Shown here: piece after piece, positions 10,780 through 22,687 of the stretch
How positions within the stretch are numbered: the first letter of the stretch is position 1
Layout of the letters: the number at the start of each line of letters is the position of its first letter
Source of the DNA: Melieria omissa
Lineage: Eukaryota > Arthropoda > Insecta > Diptera > Ulidiidae
DNA length: 64,000 bases
Direction of reading: 5' to 3'
Assembly (NCBI GenBank): GCA_963971225.1
Contig: OZ020268.1
Coordinates: 50,580,404-50,644,403, forward strand
Made by a program: the position numbers and the translations under genes
The notes under the pieces: generated by a model
Databases searched by the model: none
The model's input: only the letters and a program-made list of their open reading frames with translations
Told to the model about the DNA's origin: nothing

Positions 10780-12030
10780 AAATATTCTGAATATCATTTA
10801 ATTAATTTCTGAACTTCATTTTACACTTTGTCAAGCACATTTGAATGTTTTACAAAGCTTAAGTTTATTTCAAACTTTCTGAAATATATTGCATTTATTT
10901 CCTATATTTAAATACACCTGATATTGGTCATACTTTCCTTTCATGCTTTCTGAAATACCTTTCTGTATTCGGAAGTGTACTTAAGGCTTTCTGAATCACA
11001 TTTCGCTGTTCTAAAGTATATTTCACTAGTAATGAAGTACATTTAATAACTTTGAAGTTTGTTTGAGCCTTTTTGAGTTATATTCCACTATTCTGAAGCT
11101 TATCTGATGTTTTCTAAAGTACTACTTGTCTATGTTACCATACATCTTAAAACTCTTGAAGCTAATTTCCTGTTTTCTAAAGTACATTTTAGTATCACAT
11201 TTTGAGAGTAGAGCAGAATTAATAGCACTATTCTTAAAATTAATTTCGTACTTTTTAAAGGGCATTTCAGTATTATGAAGTTGATTTGATGCTCTCTGAA
11301 GCCCATTTCATTTTTCAGACACATACTTAAGACCTAATGAAGTAAATTTTAGAAGTCAATTTCATGCATTCTAAAATACACATATTTGACTGAGCATATA
11401 AATATTTGAATTAATTTGGTGCATTCTGAAATATTTTTGATTATTTTGAAATATATTTGATGCTTTCTAAAGTATTTTTGATTATTACAAAGTACATTTG
11501 GCTATTCTGAATAATATTGAATGCCTCTAGAATACCTTTGACAATTCTGAATTACATCTGATGTTTTCTGAAGTACATTTGACTATTCTGAATTACATTT
11601 GATACCTTCTGAAGTTCTTTTGTTGCCTTTTGGAGTAAATTTGATTATTCTGAATAACGTTTAATGCCTCCTGAAGTACATTTGACTATTCTGAATAATA
11701 TTGAATGCCTTTTAAAATACGTTTGATTATTCTGAATTACATTTTTTGTCTTTTAAACTCCATTTGATGCCTTCGGAAATACATTTGACCGTTCTGAATT
11801 ATATTTGATACCTTCTGAAGTACATTTGACTGTTCTGAACAATATTGAATGCCTTTGAAATATCTTTGACTATTCTAAAATACATTTGATGCCTTCTGAA
11901 GTACATTTGATACCTTCTGACTATACCAAATTACATTTAATGCTTCCTGAAGTACAATTGACTATTCTGAATAACGTTGAATGCCTTTTAAAATACCATT
12001 GACAATTCTGAATTACATTTTATTAAGGCC
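10780..12030. repeat. Decayed minisatellite, unit about 40 bp made of two half-units
   Basis: The tract is built from variants of TTCTGAAGTACATTTGACTA and TTCTGAATTACATTTGATGC in alternation, giving a period near 40 bp (two ~20-bp halves). Copies are most regular at 11440-12020 and fade upstream. No coding frame persists. It looks like an old tandem array that is mutating away. Confidence 0.75.
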
Positions 12031-12657
12031 CCAAATTTAAAGGATAATTCACTAATTTGTCTTTTGGCTGACAATTTATCAAAAAAATTATGGCTGACGA
12101 GCACTTATCGAATATCATTTTGTTTTAAAAGATGCCTAGATGACACGGAGACATCTAACTGAAATGAAATGAGTTTAAAGGGCATTTATTCATACCTGCC
12201 ACAGCGATTTGTTCTACAAAAAATGAAAATTTACGGATTAGTTAGGATAAAATGCCTGGTTATATGGTTATAAGCAAGGAAATGTGAATGTGTGGATTAT
12301 GTGTGCTATGATGCGGATTTAGTGCAAATTTAACGGTTGAATTTGATTGAAGAAATTGGCATTGTATTTATAAATAAACATAGATAGGTGCATATAGTGT
12401 ACATATTTATGCTTTACAGAATAAATAAACGAAAGTATACAAACAAATAGCAAGCAAGACATTTGAGTGTAGAACTTAAATAAGCAGAGCTGATAAGTAG
12501 AATATTAAAACAAGTGATATAGTGCTTTAGTGTATTCAGCAATAGAGATTACAATGAATCCATAACCTATATCTAAGCTTGTTTGGAAGATCATTGTCCT
12601 TTTTGCTTGAAAGAGTGTGGGGGCTTAAAACTTCAGTTTTCTTAAAAAAATCTACTT
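12031..12657. other. Intergenic, no gene recognised
   Basis: AT-rich spacer between the minisatellite and the 318-bp TIR element. No open frame, repeat or RNA gene could be supported. Confidence 0.45.
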
Positions 12658-12975
12658 AAGTGCAGAATAGCGTACCCTCGTGAAAAAAATTAATAAGTAT
12701 ACTTAAAGATCATACGAAAGGTCTTTTTCATACCTTTATTTTGATGTACCACATTATATACTTTATATGTACGAGTAAAAAATTATAATTATTAATTATA
12801 AGCAAAAAATTCTTTTTTTATATAAAATTTACAAAACCCGATTTTTTTCTCGAAAAATCTCGAAAAATAATTTTTTGCGTTTCCCCAGCAAAATTTTTAG
12901 ATTGTTACATTCACAAAAACAAGTTCCATATATCCAAATTTCCATTTTTTTACGAGGGTACGCTATTCTGCACTT
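12658..12975. mobile_element. 318-bp MITE with 24-bp near-perfect TIRs
   Basis: The left end starts AAGTGCAGAATAGCGTACCC and continues TCGT. The right end is its exact inverted copy over 24 bp, ending CTATTCTGCACTT at 12975. The interior is AT-rich and non-coding. A target duplication is not clear. The superfamily was not assigned. Confidence 0.8.
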
Positions 12976-14936
12976 GTTCCAAAAACTCCTTTTGATTTTA
13001 ATTTTTCATTGATTAACTCAAAAAATAATTAATTTGTAAATCGTAATTGCAATTCAAGTCAGTTTTGTCATTTGCTACGGCACTTCGTCCTTTTTGGGCA
13101 ACAGCACACAATACAGTGCTGTCAGCCTTCCAGCTGTCTGAAAACACTCATGCAGGCGAGTTCGAGTCCGTGTGAGTGAGATTTGAGTGTTTTTTTTTAT
13201 TTGTATTGAGCACAAATGCGAAAAGGAGGCGCACCAAACAAAAAGAAGGCAAAAACAAATAAAACAAAAGGCAGAAGCCAAAAGGCATGACAGCCAAAAT
13301 CCGAACAAAGCGACAGCTTTGTCAAGTCGACCTGCCGCGCCCTTGAGCGGCTGCTGCCTTTTCCAGCAGCTTGAAACGGTTTTAAAAATAATTTACAACC
13401 GCCGACATGACACGACTGGGGCTGGCGCGCATAGATAGTTTTTTCTGAAGCGTGATTGAAAAGCCTCAAGAATTATAAAAAACTTTAATAAAATTGCTCA
13501 AAGCCAGTCCGCCAACTTACCGATTTAGTGTCCGACATATCGCAAGACTATTTTTGTGTGTCGTTATGGATTGACAGGCAGTTGCAGTTGTTTTTTTTAA
13601 TCGTATCCCTATTGTATGCCAATCCAATTGCTGACTGCACTCCTCACACTCTGCTTTTGGCCGACAAAAACTGACTTTTTTCACTGTGCACTGCTGCTCG
13701 GTTCGTAACAACGGCAGCAAACGCAAATGTGAAATTATGAGAAAACGGCTTGGAAATTAGTGAAATTTATCAGCGAACGCTGATTCAACACTCAAACACT
13801 AACGCACACACACACAACACAGCACGACGACCACGTCCCTGGTCGCGCGGCGAGCACACGGCAGCGGCGGCAATGGAGTTTCTGTTGAAGAGACGGCAGC
13901 AAAGTAGAATCGCTTGCGAAGCTCTAGTCGCGTCTAGATTATGTATCTTATTTTTTTGTTTAACTGCAAGTGTTTTGTTTAGTTGTTGGCTGGTGACCAC
14001 TGCGAATTGTAGTGGAACACAGAAATTACACAAACGGCCGAGCGCACAGGGACACACACGCGAGAAAATGATAATGAAGAAGGAACACAAACGAGTGCGA
14101 ATGCATAAATTTGGGAAGCAGGAGAAAACACAAATCACAAAATGCACGTTCAAGTGTCGCCGGCAAAACTCGCAAACGGTTGCATTTCAACTAAAGAAGA
14201 AAGAAGTAAAACGCACCGACGACCGTTCGTGGGCGCCGCTTCGGTAAGCGGTGAATCGCACGAGAATAGACGGACACATTCGCCGCGTCGAATTACAGCT
14301 GTCAGATTTGAAATCGCTTCTTTTACACGGCTGGCCGTAGAATGGGAGAATTGAAAATGTCCAGAGGCAAATGGCGTTCAATATGTGTATAGCCGTCTCG
14401 TTTTCACTCATTGCAGTTAAAGCACAGAGTATAGTTGGCAGTAAATAGGTTTATGCAAGGATGACAGTGGGCAATGCACATTAAAATAAAACAAATTAAA
14501 TGCCAACATGAATATAGAATTCATACAACAAATGTTTGATATCGTTGAAATAAGCCCAAGTACAAATTTTTTTTTAATTTTCAGAATAAACACAAGGAAG
14601 TGTGATTTGAAATTATAAGAGCTGTTGTAATCGTAGACATGTATACATTCATTGTGTTGATAAAAAACCGAACTGGATCGATCCAAGTAAATAAGATTGC
14701 TTTGTCATTTTGGTTCACTTGCTGAATATCTTAATTTTTATAAAAATTCTCTATAAATCCCACATTATTACAGAATTAATTGATCGGTACGTACTTTTTC
14801 GTTCCGCACTTTACTAACACTGAAACCAAGCATTCAGTTATCAACAGTCAGCTGATTATATTCAATGTTTTTGTTTTGCTGTTCGCACGTTATGTGATTT
14901 GATTCCAACTGCAACGCTCGGTGAAGAGTGTGAAAA
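12976..14936. other. Spacer upstream of Sirt4, no gene recognised
   Basis: The stretch 13070-14330 is less AT-rich and carries long open frames on both strands (for example 13750-14247 plus and 13785-14153 minus). They mirror each other, have odd composition (Lys/Arg/His-rich or Cys/Leu-rich) and match no family I know. A promoter or untranslated leader with CAAC/GCGA-rich sequence is as likely. The Sirt4 promoter should lie in the last few hundred bases. Confidence 0.4.
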
Positions 14937-15926
14937 ATGCGTTTTACCCAGATTGCACGCTTCCGACTGGCGGTAAGCGAGTGCAGCGCCAAACAGCAGT
15001 ATGTGCCCAAGCATGGCCCAGTGTTTGAGGAGGATATTAAACGGCTAGAGGACTTTTTGCTCTCAAAGCCCAACACACTGGTGCTAACAGGCGCTGGCAT
15101 TTCCACAGAGTCTGGTGAGAGATTTAGCTTCAGTTGCAACTATTGAAATATATCGTAGTATTCATCTCTCTAACGCGCAGGTATACCCGATTATCGCAGC
15201 GAGGGCGTGGGCCTGTATGCGCGCACCAATCACAAACCCATTCAGCATATGGACTTTGTGCGTTCTGCAGCGGTTCGACAGCGTTACTGGGCCCGAAACT
15301 TTGTAGGATGGTCGAGTTTTTCGGCAACAGAGCCAAATGCCACACATCATGCGTTGTCGCGTTTTGAGCGAGAAGGACGCGTGCAGGCGGTGGTGACGCA
15401 GAACGTCGATCGACTGCACACTAAAGCTGGATCGCGAAATGTAGTGGAGCTGCACGGCAGCGGTTACGTGGTCAAGTGTCTGAATTGCGAATATCACGTC
15501 GATCGGCACGAATTCCAGGATATACTGACTACGCTGAATCCAGAGTTTCGTGACGCTCCTGACATGGTGCGACCTGATGGCGACGTCGAGATACCCGCCG
15601 AGTACATTGCCAACTTTCGCATACCGCCATGTCCGCAGTGCGACGGCAATTTGAAGCCGGAAATTGTGTTCTTCGGCGATTCGGTGCCGAAGCAGCGAAT
15701 CGAGCGCATTGCTGAAATGATTTGCTCGAGTGACGGTCTGCTGGTGTTGGGCTCCAGTTTACTGGTTTTCTCGGGCTATCGCATGGTGCTGCAGACCAAG
15801 GATCTAAAGTTGCCCGTGACGATTGTAAACATTGGGGAGACACGCGCCGACCACTTGGCTGATTTGAAGTTGTCTGCAAAGTGCGGCGATGTCATACCGA
15901 AGTTATTCAATTTCAAAAAGTGCTAA
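14937..15926 (+). CDS. Sirt4: Sirtuin-4 orthologue, mitochondrial NAD-dependent lipoamidase/ADP-ribosyltransferase family
   Basis: Two exons: 14937-15114 and 15181-15926, joined through a 66-bp GT..AG intron that splits Gly60. The product is 307 aa, full length for class II sirtuins. Visible motifs are TGAGISTESGIPDYR (residues 51-65, NAD binding), TQNVDRLH, the catalytic histidine in VVELHGSG (His151), zinc cysteines 159/162 and 210/213 (CLNC, CPQC), and GSSLLVFSGYR. The N-terminus (MRFTQIARFRLAV) is basic and hydrophobic, consistent with a mitochondrial presequence. Vertebrate SIRT4 acts in the matrix on glutamate dehydrogenase and lipoyl or acyl groups; that is family knowledge. A poly(A) signal AATAAA is at 16215. 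The next gene is convergent. Confidence 0.95.
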
Positions 15927-16529
15927 CAAAGAGCGACGTTAGTTTATTACTAGCGAGGGATTGAGTAGAGTTAAGAAATTTTAAGGCTTTGCATGTATAG
16001 CTAAATGCGACCGAAACAGGAGTGCGACGTGTTGTTGTGCAGCGAGCTTTGTTCTCATGTTAATTGTCATTTATATTTGTAGTTTAGAGTTCAATCGTGA
16101 AGTTTATAAAATCTACAAGTCGAATGTTAAACATACGAAAAATAGCAAATTTAGAAACACACTCTGTTAGTTAAATTATCGTCTGATTATTGTTTGACTT
16201 TGAATATTTTTTTCAATAAAACCAATAAACATCTGTATTGTGATATTAATCATTGCGGATTTATTAAAACTTTACTTCATAAACAGTCAATCAACATCAT
16301 ATTTGCAATTTGTCATTAAAATAATTTATTATTACAAAACATTAATGGTCAAAATAATTATAAACAAATTCATTTATGATTTACATTTTCGTCTCGTACT
16401 TATAATTGCGTTGTCATTTATCATGTCACATGTTATTCTAACAAAAACATTGCATTACAATAACAAATTTTGCACAAACATTAAACAATAATCAAGAAGA
16501 ATTAAATGGTAACACAAAACAATTAAACT
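15927..16529. other. Shared 3' region between Sirt4 and the SAM-domain gene
   Basis: Convergent tails of two genes. It contains the Sirt4 poly(A) signal (AATAAA, 16215-16220) and very AT-rich sequence that would be the 3' UTR of the minus-strand gene. No further gene seen. Confidence 0.55.
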
Positions 16530-17599
16530 CTAACGCATAAGGAAGGCAGCAGCTACGGCTTTCATTAACTTTGCACAGTCATTTGAATCGGTTATGCCAA
16601 TCAAAATAAGATCGGTCAAGGTTAGCGAACGAAAGACTTCCATGTCGATCTCTTCGCGTTGGAATATCGGAAAGTACTTCTCCAAGCCAAAGCTTGAAAG
16701 CAGCGCATAAAGACACTGTGTCACATTTGGCAGACTTTTACGTGGTGATGGCGATAAACGATCTACCACCCACTCCAAGAGCGCTGCGGCACCGGCATTT
16801 TCCGCCTGGGACTGTTGATCGTTCACCAGAATTCTTGGAGTGGGAGCATGTGAGCCGCACGATGAATCGGAGGTTGCCGATAATGACGATGACGACGACG
16901 ATTGCGAGAACCGTCTTGCAGTTGAAGCGCTACTTGTCGAGCCACAGCGTGGCGAAGTCGAACCGCAGGAAGACTCATAACTCGAAGATGCCAATGTATA
17001 ACCGCGAGCCGTTTCGTAACCCGAAGATGTTGAGTCAATGATTGTTGAAGTCGAAATGTTGGCGGTGCTATAACGAGAAGATGCCGATGTTGAACCACGA
17101 GCTGAGCTGAAACTAGGCGACTTGGAGCCACTGGTGGAAGCAGCAAGTGATGACTTCGCTGTGGTGCTTGAACGGGGCGACTTTGAGCTGAAACGTGACA
17201 GTAGGCAGTTAGCCACCAAATTTGCTGCCACGTTGGATATGTTTTTTGGCGATTTGGTGGAACTGCTAGCGCCACTGAAGCCCGAAGCATTTGAATTGTT
17301 TCTGCCACTTGGGGTGCCAAAACGCGGCGAGGATCGGCTCTGCCGCCCGCAAGTGTTGGGACTGCGTTTCTGACGTCCTGCATCAATTTGATCGATCCAG
17401 GCTTTCAGAGAGTCATCACCGCCCAAACAGAAACTGAAGACATTGTTGACTGAGAGCGGTGTAATGGGTGTTAGCGGAGATTTCGGGTCTAAGCAGATTG
17501 TGTAAAAATAAAGGAGTTATGTTTCAAGAAAAGCATGTGGCGAAATTGTTGTTAAATATTAAAAGATTTACCTCGATAAGCGCGACTAAAGCCATCCAT
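16530..17599 (-). CDS. Serine-rich protein with C-terminal SAM domain
   Basis: Two exons on the minus strand: 17572-17599 (ATG at 17599, 28 nt) and 16530-17488, joined by an 83-bp GT..AG intron. The product is 328 aa. The N-terminus reads MDGFSRAYRDPKSPLTPITP, with TP/SP sites. A short conserved-looking block follows (NNVFSFCLGGDDSLKAWID), then about 190 residues of Ser/Thr-rich low complexity with repeated YxTxxxS-like patches. The C-terminus (about 255-325) is a SAM domain: LYALLSSFGLEKYFPIFQRE, EIDMEVF, LTLTDLILIGI. SAM domains mediate protein-protein or RNA interactions. I do not recognise the specific orthologue. It resembles the SAM region of Bicaudal-C/ANKS-type proteins but lacks KH or ankyrin repeats. 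Confidence 0.8.
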
Positions 17600-19326
17600 T
17601 TTCTAAGTCGAATGTAAGTCGTTTAAGTCGTTAGTGGATTTTATTTTAAAGCTTCTTGGATGAATTGGTTTTATAACATCACGTCCAATTTAACTCACAA
17701 GCAATGAGCTACTGCAGAGAAACCGTTACTCCGTTAGAAATATATTGAAACGATAATAATATTATACAGTAATATGGACTCAGCTGGAAAATCGTTTTGG
17801 TTATTGGTGCAATGAGAGAATACTGTTAAATTAAACTATGGTTTCGGATACATGTGAAAATGGAACGATCTATGGGATTGAATCATGCTGCTAGGGGTAA
17901 TTTTTCGTATAGTTAGAACTCATTGTTGAATTGATTTTTATTTTAAGGCTGCAAGAAATTTATTTATTCCTTGACGTTTTTGTTTTGGTTGGTATTCCTT
18001 GGCTTAACTATATAGATAATATCTCGGAGATTATCTTCTTGAATAACCCAATGAGCCAGCTTTCATTTTGTATAACCACTGTTTCCGAAGCTCACTCAGT
18101 TTTCTACTATTAAACTTCAAAACTAGAGACATATGAATTTCCCACAGCTTTACAATTAGTTTTCTTGGGAATTTTCATTCAAATTGTAACTGTTTCGAAC
18201 TTTCTGAACTGTTGTCCAAATTAAGTAATCGAAATTTTTTTTGTAAAACCCTTGTAAGAAGTCAACAATGCAGTAAGTCCATTTTAACATTTGCTTCATC
18301 TTCCTACTCTACTCTCACTCATTACTATTTCCTGATTCATTCGCCCTATTAAATTAAAAATAATGTTTATACATATTATAATCGACTCATATTTCAAATA
18401 TCTTTCTTAAAAAGTGCATCGTTCTTAAAATGGGCAAAAGTAATTTTATTTTAAAAGGTTTAAGTTACTCGATGACGAGAATTATTTGGCCTATTCGTTG
18501 AGAATATAAAGCCATTTGTAAAGATTATTTTAATTTTTAATTTTGTGCACACAGCAACCAAGTGCAAAAGTTTAGGCAACACCGAAACATGTTTTCAACA
18601 AAACGTCTTTTTGTCAAACACTTCTACAATTCGCTGTCATTTGTATCGCTCTGTAGCACTAGAACCCAAATTCTGACCACAATCAGCTGTTTGGTCGTTT
18701 CGAGAGTAAAAATTGTTGTTCACCTGCTTTTTGCCGCTTTGGCTAATTTTAGCGATTACCGAAAGCGAACTTGCGAGAAAATATTCGCAACATTGAAAGC
18801 GCAAGCAAAACAAAACGACACACTTAAATCACTAAATTATACTAGCGACACGAAGTAATTTTGGAGTTGGTGTGAAGCAAACGCGAAAAGACAACGTAAA
18901 TAAGCCAAAATAGGAACAGACAATGAAAACAAGTTACTGTCATTGTGTTGTTGGTGTCGTTTAGGTGGAAAAGCGAAGCAGTGCATTGAGAAACGCTCGG
19001 TTATTAGATAATTTTGCCAAGGAAACTGCAAGCAAAGCGACCGAAACTATAACAAGGGCTCCGCCTAATGTTTGGCCAACGCCGCCCATCGCGGTACAAA
19101 ACTAAAAAGACAAATTGCTGGCGAAAATAGAAGGTAAGCAGCTGGCGTTGTTCTTCTGATGCAAATTTTTTTACTTGGACATTTCCCTTGTTTATTATTG
19201 CGACGCAATTGTCGGCACAGCTGTTAGTTACAAAAGCCACAGACATACACTCGCTTCGACATTTAGAAGTGTTTGATTACATATTTCGGCGAAGCGGCGG
19301 CGCATTAGCAGAGCACGCCAAGGAAG
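17600..19326. other. Spacer between SAM gene and Pink1, no gene recognised
   Basis: The SAM-domain gene and Pink1 diverge from here. An open frame of 98 codons at 18562-18858 has no recognisable domain and is not called. The 18,900-19,320 part is less AT-rich and probably includes the Pink1 promoter and 5' leader. Confidence 0.45.
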
Positions 19327-22300
19327 ATGTCTGTGCGTTTGTTGACCACACGACTAGCTAAACATGGTCGTTACTTCCTGCAGAGCTACTGGAGACGTGA
19401 CATACACGCCAACATTTTGGAACAAAACGCAAACAAGGCACGCAATCGCTTCCCCAACGCTGCGCTGAGGGTAAGTGCTGTTTTTCCGTGACCGCCGTCT
19501 ATCAATGGCATTTATGTATTAATGATTGCCCCTTTTTTATGCGCATAGTCGAGTACCGCTGCGCCGCGACCAAATGCCTGCAAGAGCGCTATCAATAATG
19601 TCACCAGCTCATTGCCGCGCACCGGCCTCTTTCGCGTCGGACAGCAGGCGCGTAAGCTCTTCGTAGACAATATCCTGAACCGGGTGACCACCACCTACTC
19701 GCAAGAGCTGCGCACGCAGGCCACCAAGAAGCTGTTCTATGGCGACTCGGCGCCATTCTTTGCACTAATTGGTGTCAGTTTGGCCTCAGGCGCCGGTGTG
19801 CTCACCAAGGAGGATGAGCTGGAGGGCGTCTGCTGGGAGATTCGCGAGGCTGCGAGCCGTCTGCAGTCATCGTGGAATCGTGATGAGGTGTCCGACACGC
19901 TGAGCGACGATTTCAATATCGATAAGCTAGATGTAGGACCGCCAATTGCAAAGGGCTGTGCCGCGGTGGTTTATTCGGCCGCTTTCAAGAGCGAATCAGA
20001 GCCGGAAACGCCACCAGTGGATGCGGCGGCAAATGCCATGGCGCCTTCACCCGCGCGTGTATCAGTGCTGCAGCAGGCGCTGCGACCGGAGTTGATGTCG
20101 CCCATGCAGAATATGTCGCGGTTTGTGCACAACTTTGGTGGCTCGATGGATAACTTGAACGAGGTGTATAATCAGCGTTCTGCAGCTGCCGCTTTTGCTG
20201 AGGAGTGGCGTGTGCGTGATGCCAAAAACGAGGATGACGAAGTGGGAAGTTTTGGAAGTAGTGAAGCGATTAATGCTGGATTCGCGGGTATTAGTGCTGG
20301 AACGCAAGAATTGGTGAGTGCGAGTCCAAAAAAAATATTTGTAGTGAATTGTTTGAGGTTTGGATTCAAAGATTTTATGACTTTGGTTCTATAAATAGTA
20401 ATAATAGTAATTAATAATAATTAAAAAAGCAATAATAGAAAAAGTTCAAAGCACTTACAAATGTTCGAAAACTACTTAGTTCATCGTAACCTAGATAGAT
20501 AGATAGATTTGAAAGGGGAAGTGTGCACTGAGACCAAAGTTGATCTATTGTTCCCCCTACAACTTTAGAGAACGTCCCCCAGTCCCACCGACCTAATGAA
20601 GCTTAGTAACTCACGTGGGAGAAGGTGTTTGACGTTCTCTTCTGCAAGCCAGTACTGGCCCAGGTCCTGTCTCCTACTACGTCATACCGCATCACAGTGC
20701 AGTATGACGTGCTCAGGAGTCTCCTCCGCTGTTTCGCAGAGTCTGCAGACGCTTACCTGTTCTATCCCAATTGTGTGCATGTGTTTCCTCATCCTGCAGT
20801 GCCCGGTTAACAGTCCGGTAACCAGTCTAAGCTGGGTTTTTCCAGTCTTAGGCATTCTTCACTCCATCTGGAGTTATAACCTTTGAGTAACCTGGAGTCG
20901 TAACCTAACAAATGTTCTATAGTGCGAAGGTGAATATGGTGCAAAAAATAAAATTATGTCATAGGCATAGTTGAGGAGGTCCATAACAAAACGCAATAAT
21001 GTCACTTTTTAAGTTTTTCGTTTTTTTTTACTGAATCCAAATCTACATGTTAAAATCTATCAGACCGCAACATCTCCATAGGGTTCATACCAAAATGAAA
21101 TAAATACTATGTATCGGACCAAAACGCAACATTTCCAAATTTGTTTTCTAAATAACAAAAAAAGTAATTGCCAAATAAATTTACTTATTTATGATTTGTA
21201 TTGTTCCTAGAAAACTATTATTCCACAGCAACTATTTAAAAAAAATATATATCCTACTGACTTTTATTACATTTATTCGTTTATCCAAAAAATTGTTATG
21301 GAGAAATTATTGTGTTTTGTTATGGACCTCCTCAGTTATTCTCTTAGCCTGATTTCCATTTTCTCGTTCAGTGCAATAATCAATTTTCTTTATTTTTTAC
21401 TCCATCACAGCAACCAGTGAATGCCCCAGAAGCCAGCATTAACCGTTATCCACTTGCACTTAAGATGATGTTCAACTATGACATTCAGAGCAACGCGATT
21501 TCCATATTGCGCGCCATGTACAAAGAAACAGTGCCGGCTCGCAGTCGTCATATGAATGAGAGTTCCGCACAGTGGGAGCGGCTCATACAAGATCAGACCT
21601 TGACGCTGCCACCGCACCCCAACATTGTGTGCATGTTTGGCTTTTTCTGCGACGAGGTGCGTAACTTCCCCGACGGCCATCTACTGTATCCCGTGGCACA
21701 GCCGCAGCGCATCAATCCGCTTGGCTACGGCCGCAACATGTCGCTCTATCTTCTTATGAAGCGCTACGATCACAGCTTGCGCTCCCTGCTGGACTCGCAC
21801 AAGCTGAGTGCGCGCACTAAACTGCTGTTACTGGCGCAGCTGCTTGAAGCAGTGGCACACATCAATCGCCACGGAATTGCGCATCGCGATCTAAAGTCGG
21901 ACAACATTCTTATCGAAATTAACGACGATGATTCGCCACCGGTGCTGGTGCTTAGCGACTTTGGTTGCTGCCTAGCGGACAAGTCACACGGTCTGCAGAT
22001 GCCGTACCCTTCTTACGACATTGACAAGGGCGGAAATGCGGCGCTCATGGCACCCGAAATCATTAACAAGCAGCCGGGTCCATTTGCGGTACTCAACTAC
22101 ACCAAAGCAGACTTGTGGGCGTGCGGCGCCATCGCATACGAGATATTCACCCAAAACAATCCCTTCTACTCTTCGAGCGGTGGACTGGCAGTGGCCAACG
22201 GCGAACAGTCAATGTCGCTGCGTAACAGCGAGTACAAGGAGGAAGATCTGCCGCCGCTTAATGACGACTGTCCGGCCGTGGTGCAGCAACTTATTTTCAA

Positions 22301-22687
22301 CATATTGAATCCGAATCCATCAAAACGTGTCAGTCCCGACATTGCGGCAAACGTGATGCAGCTCTTCTTGTGGGCGCCGTCACAATGGTTAAAAGCGGGC
22401 GGTATGCCAAACAGCCCAGAGGTGCGCTACAATCAAAACATTTAACGTTTTATACACTAAACAACATTATTTTTAATTTCGTTGCGTTTCAGATACTGCA
22501 ATGGCTGCTCTCACTCACCACCAAAGTGATGTGCGAAGGACGTCCGCTCAGCAGCGATCAGCTCAGCTTCGATCAGCGCGGCCGTCGCACTTATGTGGAG
22601 TATTTGCTGATTTGCAGCTTCTTGGCGCGTGCACGCTTGCGACGCATACGTGGCGCTCTTAATTGGATACAGAATGTTGTGGCCTGA
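19327..22687 (+). CDS. Pink1: PINK1, mitochondrial serine/threonine kinase
   Basis: Four exons: 19327-19470, 19549-20313, 21411-22421 and 22493-22687. All introns are GT..AG and all exons are phase 0. The product is 704 aa. The start [18 protein letters not shown] matches the fly Pink1 N-terminus and is a mitochondrial presequence. A membrane segment [15 protein letters not shown] lies near residue 117. The kinase domain has a Gly-rich loop [14 protein letters not shown] (about 177-190), ATP-binding Lys321 in [15 protein letters not shown] (461-463 HRD), DFG at 486-488 and MAPEI. The PINK1-specific C-terminal extension ends [19 protein letters not shown]. In flies Pink1 acts upstream of parkin in mitochondrial quality control. 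Intron 2 (1.1 kb) carries two transposon-derived repeats. Confidence 0.97.
20560..20905. repeat. Dispersed repeat, copy 2, inside Pink1 intron 2
   Basis: Contains CCTAATGAAGCTTAGTAACT near 20592, the core shared with 2942-3135 and, inverted, with 38757-38835. The sequence is less AT-rich than its surroundings. A continuation with CCCAGGTCCTGTCTCCTAC and CTGCAGTGCCCGGTTAACAG is longer here than in the other copies. Open frames through it have no recognised domain. Probably a retroelement fragment; unproven. Confidence 0.55.
20972..21334. mobile_element. 363-bp MITE in Pink1 intron 2
   Basis: Terminal inverted repeats start TGAGGAGGTCCATAACAAAA at the left end and are mirrored at the right end (TTTTGTTATGGACCTCCTCA at 21315-21334). 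The match extends imperfectly to about 32 bp (left CGCAATAATG, right CACAATAATT). The interior is AT-rich and non-coding. Two further GACC/CGCAAC(AT)-containing half-copies occur inside (near 21060-21130). Superfamily unassigned. Confidence 0.75.

Noticed and set aside
13750..14247. 165-codon open frame upstream of Sirt4
   Set aside because: It overlaps an equally long frame on the other strand, its composition is unlike the confirmed genes here, and it has no domain or splice support.
18562..18858. 98-codon frame between the SAM gene and Pink1
   Set aside because: No recognisable domain and no exon context. More likely part of a promoter or leader region.
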